This document shows, one piece after another, positions 7,925 through 12,340 of a stretch of 12,340 bases of DNA. The notes under the pieces were generated by a model that saw only the letters and a program-made list of their open reading frames with translations, made no database searches and was not told the DNA's origin. Source of the DNA: Bacteroidetes bacterium UBA4009. Its GTDB lineage: Bacteria; Bacteroidota; Bacteroidia; NS11-12g; UBA9320. The stretch lies in the NCBI GenBank assembly GCA_002384205.1, contig DGBH01000091.1, forward strand, positions 1 through 12,340, written 5' to 3'. Each line of letters begins with the position of its first letter. Within the stretch, counting starts at the first letter, position 1. The position numbers and the translations under genes are program-made.

Positions 7925-9214
7925 TTATTTTTTTAGAATTAGAAATTTATTCTTCTTTCCTCTTTGTAACAAAATATACTTGCCATTTAGTAAGTCAGTA
8001 TTGCTAAACGTAAAATCTTCGTTAACCTTTTCGCTATTTACAGATATAGAGTTCTCTTTTAGTGCTCTTCTGGCTTCACTTTTACTTGCCAAAAAACCGG
8101 TTTCTCCACACAAATCAACTATGTTAACTCCCTCTATTTCTTCTACTTCTGATTTTTTTACGCCATCAAAAACAGAAAGAAAATCTTTTTCAGAAAGACT
8201 TCTCAAACTTTCCGATGTGCCATTACCAAATAAGATCTCTGTTGCCGCTAATGCAGTCGCATAACCTGACTCACCATGAACCCAATTAGTCACATATTTA
8301 GCCAATTCCTTTTGCAGTGCTCTTTGATGAGGCGCTTCCTGATGAGCAACTATCATGTTGTCTATCAATGACTTGCTATGTAAAGTAAATATTTTTATGT
8401 ACCGTTCGGCATCGGCATCTGTCGTGTTCATCCAAAATTGGTAAAATTCATAGGGGCTCGTTTTTTCAGCATCAAGCCAAACATTACCCCCTTCACTTTT
8501 ACCAAACTTACTACCATCCGCTTTTGTAATAAGGGGAGCCGTAAGAGAGTATCCTTTCGCATCGTCCCCTTCCCCTTTTCTGCGAATAAGCTCCGTTCCG
8601 GTCACAATATTACCCCATTGATCGCTACCTCCCATTTGCAGCTTAACATTCTTTTCTTTCCAGAGATAATAAAAATCATATCCTTGAACCAATTGGTAAC
8701 TAAACTCCGTAAAACTCATACCCTCTTCTAGCCTATTTTTTACAGAATCTTTAGCCATCATGTAATTCACAGAAATATGTTTTCCAACATCTCTAATAAA
8801 CTCAAGAAATCCAAAATTTTGAAACCAATCATAATTATTAACCACCTCGGCACTATTTCTATCCGCATTAAAATCCAGGAACTGCTCTAGTTGTCTTTTT
8901 TGACAAGCTAAATTATGATTGAGCGTTTCTAAATCTAAAAGCGTTCTTTCTGATTTTTTACCACTTGGGTCTCCAACCATACCTGTGGCTCCTCCCACAA
9001 GGGCATATGGCTTATGTCCTGCTCTTTGCAAATGAACCAATAGAATAATCGGAACCATATTACCAATGTGAAGCGAATCAGCCGTTGGATCAAAGCCCAC
9101 GTATCCACTCACCATTTCCTTCATGAGTAACTCTTCTGTGCCTGGCACATCTTGGTGAAAAAGACCGCGCCACTTTAATTCTTCTATTAAATTATATTCG
9201 GGGATAAAAGCCAT
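7925..9214 (-). CDS. tyrS: Tyrosyl-tRNA synthetase (TyrRS)
   Basis: This 429-residue class I aminoacyl-tRNA synthetase charges tRNA-Tyr with tyrosine at the expense of ATP; the length is normal for bacterial TyrRS. The HIGH motif appears as HIGN (49-52) within GFDPTADSLHIGNMVP. The tyrosine pocket shows YQLVQGYD (173-180) and QMGGSDQWGN (193-202). The KMSKS loop is KFGKS (236-240), a common bacterial TyrRS form. A C-terminal S4-like RNA-binding domain covers about 360-429 (ARRALKENSISVNSEKV onward). It is the first gene of the minus-strand run and has a candidate -7 box (TAAATTTG) about 20 nt upstream. The upstream region is too short, and I see no T-box-like leader. No other in-frame ATG lies nearby upstream. 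Confidence 0.97.
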   Translation of the reverse strand: MAFIPEYNLIEELKWRGLFHQDVPGTEELLMKEMVSGYVGFDPTADSLHIGNMVPIILLVHLQRAGHKPYALVGGATGMVGDPSGKKSERTLLDLETLNHNLACQKRQLEQFLDFNADRNSAEVVNNYDWFQNFGFLEFIRDVGKHISVNYMMAKDSVKNRLEEGMSFTEFSYQLVQGYDFYYLWKEKNVKLQMGGSDQWGNIVTGTELIRRKGEGDDAKGYSLTAPLITKADGSKFGKSEGGNVWLDAEKTSPYEFYQFWMNTTDADAERYIKIFTLHSKSLIDNMIVAHQEAPHQRALQKELAKYVTNWVHGESGYATALAATEILFGNGTSESLRSLSEKDFLSVFDGVKKSEVEEIEGVNIVDLCGETGFLASKSEARRALKENSISVNSEKVNEDFTFSNTDLLNGKYILLQRGKKNKFLILKK

Positions 9215-9234
9215 TTTTAGTATAAGATATACGG

Positions 9235-9242
9235 CAAATTTA
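9235..9242 (-). promoter_or_regulatory. Candidate -7 box (TAAATTTG) for tyrS and its downstream genes
   Basis: TAAATTTG exactly matches the Bacteroidota TAnnTTTG -7 consensus. It lies 20 nt before the tyrS ATG and would give a leader of about 15 nt. No TTG is found at the usual 17-23 nt upstream, so the -33 element is weak or absent. Confidence 0.45.
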
Positions 9243-9332
9243 GGATTTAGAATGATGTAGTTATAAAATACATTTCTTTATCCATTAGATAATAGGTTAA
9301 AAATACACTAACGCTGTTTTATTTAGGATTTA
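9238..9332 (+). repeat. Pair of 12-nt direct repeats (ATTTAGGATTTA)
   Basis: Identical copies lie at 9238-9249 and 9321-9332, 83 nt apart. The first overlaps the candidate tyrS -7 box, so the pair could be binding sites for a regulator. In DNA this AT-rich a chance match is also possible. Confidence 0.4.
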
Positions 9333-9433
9333 AACCAAGCCATATTTTTATAGATTTTTACCTCAATAACATAGAGAAACAAAAATAATTCAAGAAAAAA
9401 ATAATACTATTGTCTTACTAAATCAATACTAAT

Positions 9434-10132
9434 ATGTACAACGAATCATCTCAATTATTTTTAAATCAAGCTTCAGTAGAAGAAAAAACCACCTTTTATC
9501 GTAAAACCTATTTGCACGTAGCGCTAGCATTTCTAGCCTTCGTTCTTGTGGAGTATGTTTTTTTAAGTACTCCTGCCATTGTAAGCATCGGACTAAAAAT
9601 GACACAAGGCTGGACTTGGTTATTCGTACTAGGAGGCTTTATGTTTATAACCAGCTATGCTGAAAAGTTAGCTGCGAACTATGACGACAAACGCACTCAA
9701 TACCTCGGCTTTGGATTATACATCATAGCGGAGGCTTTTATTTTTGTTCCATTACTCTATATCGCTATGATGTACAGCGGCGGTACTGCTATTTTAGAAC
9801 AAGCATTTCTTGTAACACTTGCATTATTTGTTGCTTTATCTGCCGTAGTCTTAATTTCTAAAAAGGATTTCTCTTTTATAAGAACAGCGCTCACTGTCGG
9901 AAGTATTGTTGCCATTGGCATTATCTTGGCAGGAATGGCATTTGGGTTTGACCTTGGTCTTGCATTCTCTGGATTTATGGTACTACTAGCGGCTGGATCT
10001 ATTTTATATCAAACTTCTAATATGGTGCATCGGTATACCGCAGATCAATATGTTATTGCATCCCTTGGTCTATTCGCGTCATTTATGTTGATGTTGTGGT
10101 ACGTCATTCAATTCTTTATGAGCAGGGATTAA
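9434..10132 (+). CDS. Bax inhibitor-1 / YccA family membrane protein
   Basis: This 232-residue inner-membrane protein has seven hydrophobic segments (about 28-45, 60-75, 90-112, 121-141, 150-170, 173-192, 207-228), the size and topology of the BI-1/TMBIM family. The C-terminal part, ILYQTSNMVH (190-199) and a tail ending in SRD, resembles E. coli YccA as I recall it more than Bacillus YetJ. YccA is a substrate and modulator of the FtsH protease, while YetJ-like members leak calcium in a pH-dependent way. The two aspartates that form the YetJ pH sensor are replaced here by Gln193 and Ser216. An in-frame TAA at 9419-9421 shortly before the ATG limits the start. The gene is probably transcribed alone: it diverges from tyrS and ends in an intrinsic terminator. 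Its exact role is not certain; FtsH modulation is an inference from YccA likeness. Confidence 0.88.
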   Translation: MYNESSQLFLNQASVEEKTTFYRKTYLHVALAFLAFVLVEYVFLSTPAIVSIGLKMTQGWTWLFVLGGFMFITSYAEKLAANYDDKRTQYLGFGLYIIAEAFIFVPLLYIAMMYSGGTAILEQAFLVTLALFVALSAVVLISKKDFSFIRTALTVGSIVAIGIILAGMAFGFDLGLAFSGFMVLLAAGSILYQTSNMVHRYTADQYVIASLGLFASFMLMLWYVIQFFMSRD

Positions 10133-10152
10133 GTCCATACTCTGTATAAAAT

Positions 10153-10202
10153 AAAAGCGCGTTTATTCAGAAAATAGACACGCTTTTTATTATTCTTTTT
10201 TT
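10153..10202 (+). terminator. Intrinsic terminator after the BI-1/YccA-like gene
   Basis: A 15-bp stem (10153-10167 with 10173-10187) has one C/A mismatch and one G-T wobble and closes a 5-nt loop (CAGAA). A T-rich tail follows (TTTTTATTATTC, then a T run at 10196-10202). It starts 20 nt after the stop codon and separates this gene from polA. Confidence 0.85.
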
Positions 10203-10248
10203 ACACCTACACATCAAGATACAAAAAAACCTATTAAAGGCTCCATTT

Positions 10249-10256
10249 TAAGTTTG
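10249..10256 (+). promoter_or_regulatory. Candidate upstream -7 box for polA (TAAGTTTG)
   Basis: This is an exact TAnnTTTG match lying after the terminator and 78 nt before the polA ATG, implying a leader of about 70 nt. No TTG sits at the expected -33 distance. It is the better placed of the two candidates for a normal leader. Confidence 0.35.
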
Positions 10257-10316
10257 AACCAATCTTATTATAATCGTAATTAAAGAATCAAAACACTAAT
10301 ATTGACGAGATAGTTC

Positions 10317-10324
10317 TACTTTTG
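10317..10324 (+). promoter_or_regulatory. Candidate proximal -7 box for polA (TACTTTTG)
   Basis: This is an exact TAnnTTTG match ending 10 nt before the polA ATG. If used, transcription would begin only a few bases before the start codon, giving a nearly leaderless mRNA. The nearest TTG (10302-10304) is only 12 nt upstream, too close for a normal -33 element. Confidence 0.3.
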
Positions 10325-10334
10325 ACCACCTATC

Positions 10335-12340
10335 ATGTCATCCGAAAAAAAACTTTTCCTTCTTGATGCATATGCACTCATTTTTCGATCGTATTATGCA
10401 TTTATAAAAACCCCAAGAATAACATCTTACGGCCTGAATACCAATGCTATATTTGGTTTTACGACCACTCTCTTAGAAATATTAGAAAAGTACGACCCAA
10501 GTCATATTGCCGTTTGTTTTGATCATAAATCGGAGAATATACGCAAGCAAGAATACCCCTTATATAAAGCAAACAGAGATGAAACTCCCGAAGATATCAA
10601 ACGATCAGAACCATTTATTCGACAGATTATAGATGCGTTCAATATTCCTCTTATCGAAAAAGCGGGCTACGAAGCAGATGATGTAATTGTTACGCTAGCC
10701 ACTAGAGCAGAAAAAGAAGGATACATCACCTATATGATGACTCCTGACAAAGATTTTGGTCAAGCCGTAACTGAAAAAATCCTGATGTTTAAGCCTGCAA
10801 GAGGTGGTAACCCGCCAGAGGTTATGGGGCCCAAAGAAGTATGTCAAAAGTTTGGACTGCACCATACGAAGCAAATTATTGACTACTTGGGACTTATGGG
10901 AGACGCGGTAGACAATATACCTGGGGTGCCAGGCGTAGGTGCAAAAACAGCTTCTAAGCTTTTATTAGAGTTTGGAAGTATGGATGGTATATACGAGAAT
11001 ATAGATAAAGTGAAAGGTAAACTGGCTGAAAACCTGATTACCTTTAAGGACCAAGCGTATCTATCTAAAAGCCTTGCGACTATTATCACTGACGTTCCTG
11101 TTGAATTTAACGAGGAATCCTTATTGCGAGAAGAGCCTAATAAAGAACGCATCAACCAGCTTTTTACAGAGCTAGAGTTTAGAACCTTAACCAAGCGGGT
11201 TTTTCAAGAAACCATGAGCACTCCCGTTTCTGTTCAAGGTGATCTATTTTCAAGCAGCAGTTCGCTCAATTCCAGTTCGCCATTATTACCCAACAAAACA
11301 GAAACATTAGTTGTTCTTAAGAACATTGATTCAACCCAACACGACTACCAATTGATTGATAGTCAAGAAAAAAGGAATATTTTAATCTCCGAATTAAAAA
11401 AAATAAAATCATTTTGTTTTGATACCGAAACTACATCGCTAGAAGAGATGGATGCAGAAGTACTTGGTCTTGCTATTTCATACGAGAATAGCAAAGCGTA
11501 TTATGTCTCAATGCCCAAAGACTTTGAAGAGACCAAAGCTATTTTAGGGGAATTCAAGCATCTATTCTCGGATACCTCTATCGAAAAGATAGCTCAAAAC
11601 TTAAAATATGATTTAAAAGTACTGTTAAAGTACGACATTCAACTAGCTGGTCCTCAGTTTGATACCATGTTAGCGCATTATCTCTCAAATCCTGACGGAA
11701 GACATAGTATGGATATCCTTTCAGAAAAATACCTCAATTATAAACCTGTATCCATTACAGAATTAATTGGCAAGAAAGGTAAAGGACAACTCAATTTTAG
11801 AGACGTTCCCTTAGAAAAAGCAACGGAGTACGCTGCCGAAGATGCTGATGTTACCTTCCAATTAAAAGACATCTTGCAAAAAGAACTCATAGATAAGCAA
11901 GTGGCGCATCTTATGCAACGACTTGAGATGCCTTTGGTGCCAGTGCTGGCAGATATGGAAATGGAGGGTATTCGCGTAGATGCTGACTTCTTAAATATTT
12001 ATTCTGACGAGCTGAAGATAATGTCAAACGATCTAGAAAAAATCATTTACGAAAAATCGGGTTGTAATTTTAACATTGCTAGCCCAAAGCAAATGGGTGA
12101 AGTCCTGTTTGATGTAATGAAAATAGATCCTAAAGCTAAAAAAACAGCAACAGGTCAATACAAAACCGATGAAGCAACACTTACTAAACTAGCTGCTGAG
12201 CACGAGATTGTAAGCAAAATAGTAGATTATAGAAAGGTCAACAAATTACGATCTACCTACGTAGATGCTTTACCTAAACTTATACATCCCAAAACAGGCA
12301 GAGTACATACTAGCTATGCACAAGCCGTGGCTGCAACTGG
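10335..12340 (+). CDS. polA: DNA polymerase I (partial, 3' end beyond window)
   Basis: The frame is open from ATG 10335 to the right edge, giving 668 residues; the full protein is usually 900 or more. An in-frame TGA at 10323-10325 excludes an earlier start. Residues 1 to about 290 form the 5'-nuclease domain used in flap and primer removal, with D11, D63, Y77, E113/D115/D116, D138/D140 and D190/D193. The helix-hairpin-helix DNIPGVPGVGAKTA lies at 193-206. A serine-rich linker (305-316) follows. The 3'-5' exonuclease domain keeps its catalytic set: DTETT with D363 and E365, NLKYD with D426, and Y499/D503 in YAAEDAD, so proofreading should be active. The thumb region begins near 525, and HTSYAQAVAATG marks the approach to the palm. 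Polymerase motifs A, B and C are outside the window. It functions in replication and excision repair. Confidence 0.97.
   Translation, partial: MSSEKKLFLLDAYALIFRSYYAFIKTPRITSYGLNTNAIFGFTTTLLEILEKYDPSHIAVCFDHKSENIRKQEYPLYKANRDETPEDIKRSEPFIRQIIDAFNIPLIEKAGYEADDVIVTLATRAEKEGYITYMMTPDKDFGQAVTEKILMFKPARGGNPPEVMGPKEVCQKFGLHHTKQIIDYLGLMGDAVDNIPGVPGVGAKTASKLLLEFGSMDGIYENIDKVKGKLAENLITFKDQAYLSKSLATIITDVPVEFNEESLLREEPNKERINQLFTELEFRTLTKRVFQETMSTPVSVQGDLFSSSSSLNSSSPLLPNKTETLVVLKNIDSTQHDYQLIDSQEKRNILISELKKIKSFCFDTETTSLEEMDAEVLGLAISYENSKAYYVSMPKDFEETKAILGEFKHLFSDTSIEKIAQNLKYDLKVLLKYDIQLAGPQFDTMLAHYLSNPDGRHSMDILSEKYLNYKPVSITELIGKKGKGQLNFRDVPLEKATEYAAEDADVTFQLKDILQKELIDKQVAHLMQRLEMPLVPVLADMEMEGIRVDADFLNIYSDELKIMSNDLEKIIYEKSGCNFNIASPKQMGEVLFDVMKIDPKAKKTATGQYKTDEATLTKLAAEHEIVSKIVDYRKVNKLRSTYVDALPKLIHPKTGRVHTSYAQAVAAT

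Larger units (their letters stand above)
9215..9433. other. Divergent intergenic region between tyrS and the BI-1/YccA-like gene
   Basis: This 219-nt, very AT-rich stretch must hold promoters for both directions. On the minus strand an exact TAnnTTTG box lies close to tyrS. On the plus strand TTTG does not occur at all; the nearest box-like sequences are TAGATTTT (9351-9358) and TACTATTG (9405-9412), each one mismatch from TAnnTTTG. A 12-nt direct repeat (ATTTAGGATTTA) occurs at 9238-9249 and 9321-9332. No open reading frame or RNA gene is visible. Confidence 0.6.

Noticed and set aside
8495..8509. KFGKS in place of KMSKS in TyrRS
   Set aside because: This is a common bacterial TyrRS variant and does not suggest loss of activity.
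7914..8731. Plus-strand open frames opposite tyrS (7914-8264 and 8438-8731)
   Set aside because: They are antisense to a complete, motif-verified tyrS and show no protein-like features.
9220..9232. Small perfect inverted repeat GTATA-N3-TATAC before tyrS
   Set aside because: A 5-bp AT-rich stem is too weak to be a terminator or a convincing operator.
10883..11194. Minus-strand open frame inside polA
   Set aside because: It is antisense to the 5'-nuclease domain, whose motifs are intact on the plus strand.

Overview
The window is from an AT-rich member of the Bacteroidota, most likely a Flavobacteriales-type bacterium. Three things support this. It carries the gliding-associated ABC transporter genes gldA, gldF and gldG. 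It encodes a large exported protein with a type IX secretion (T9SS) type A C-terminal sorting domain. The gene starts lack clear Shine-Dalgarno sequences, and TAnnTTTG-like -7 promoter boxes, typical of this phylum, precede tyrS and polA. No mobile element, CRISPR array, rRNA or tRNA gene was seen.

Layout. Positions 1 to 9214 hold eight genes on the minus strand, packed like a single operon. In transcription order they are: tyrS (tyrosyl-tRNA synthetase), an FMN-binding split-barrel flavin reductase-like protein, an unrecognised two-helix membrane protein, an NAD(P)H-dependent FMN reductase-like flavodoxin-fold protein, a 965-residue T9SS cargo protein, gldA (ATPase), gldF (permease), and gldG (auxiliary protein, cut by the left edge). 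Junctions run from an 8-nt overlap to a 3-nt gap, except for 36 nt between the FMN reductase and the T9SS cargo. A 219-nt divergent intergenic region follows. Two plus-strand genes complete the window: a seven-helix BI-1/YccA family membrane protein ending in a strong intrinsic terminator, and polA (DNA polymerase I), cut by the right edge before its polymerase palm motifs.

Function. The left half looks like an envelope module. GldA, GldF and GldG would form an ABC-2-type complex in the inner membrane. The gene just upstream makes a cell-surface or secreted protein: a predicted seven-bladed propeller followed by six Ig-like repeats and the sorting domain. The middle carries two flavin-linked proteins around a small membrane protein, which may be a redox unit. 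The housekeeping genes tyrS and polA are conventional.

The most notable observation is an uninterrupted A11 tract inside gldA, just before the ABC signature motif. Gain or loss of a single A leads to a stop codon within about five codons, so the tract could act as an on/off slippage switch for the transporter. I did not find a convincing wholly new system. The other observations are modest: the BI-1/YccA protein lacks the paired aspartates of the YetJ-type channel, and the last Ig repeat of the T9SS cargo has lost one cysteine.
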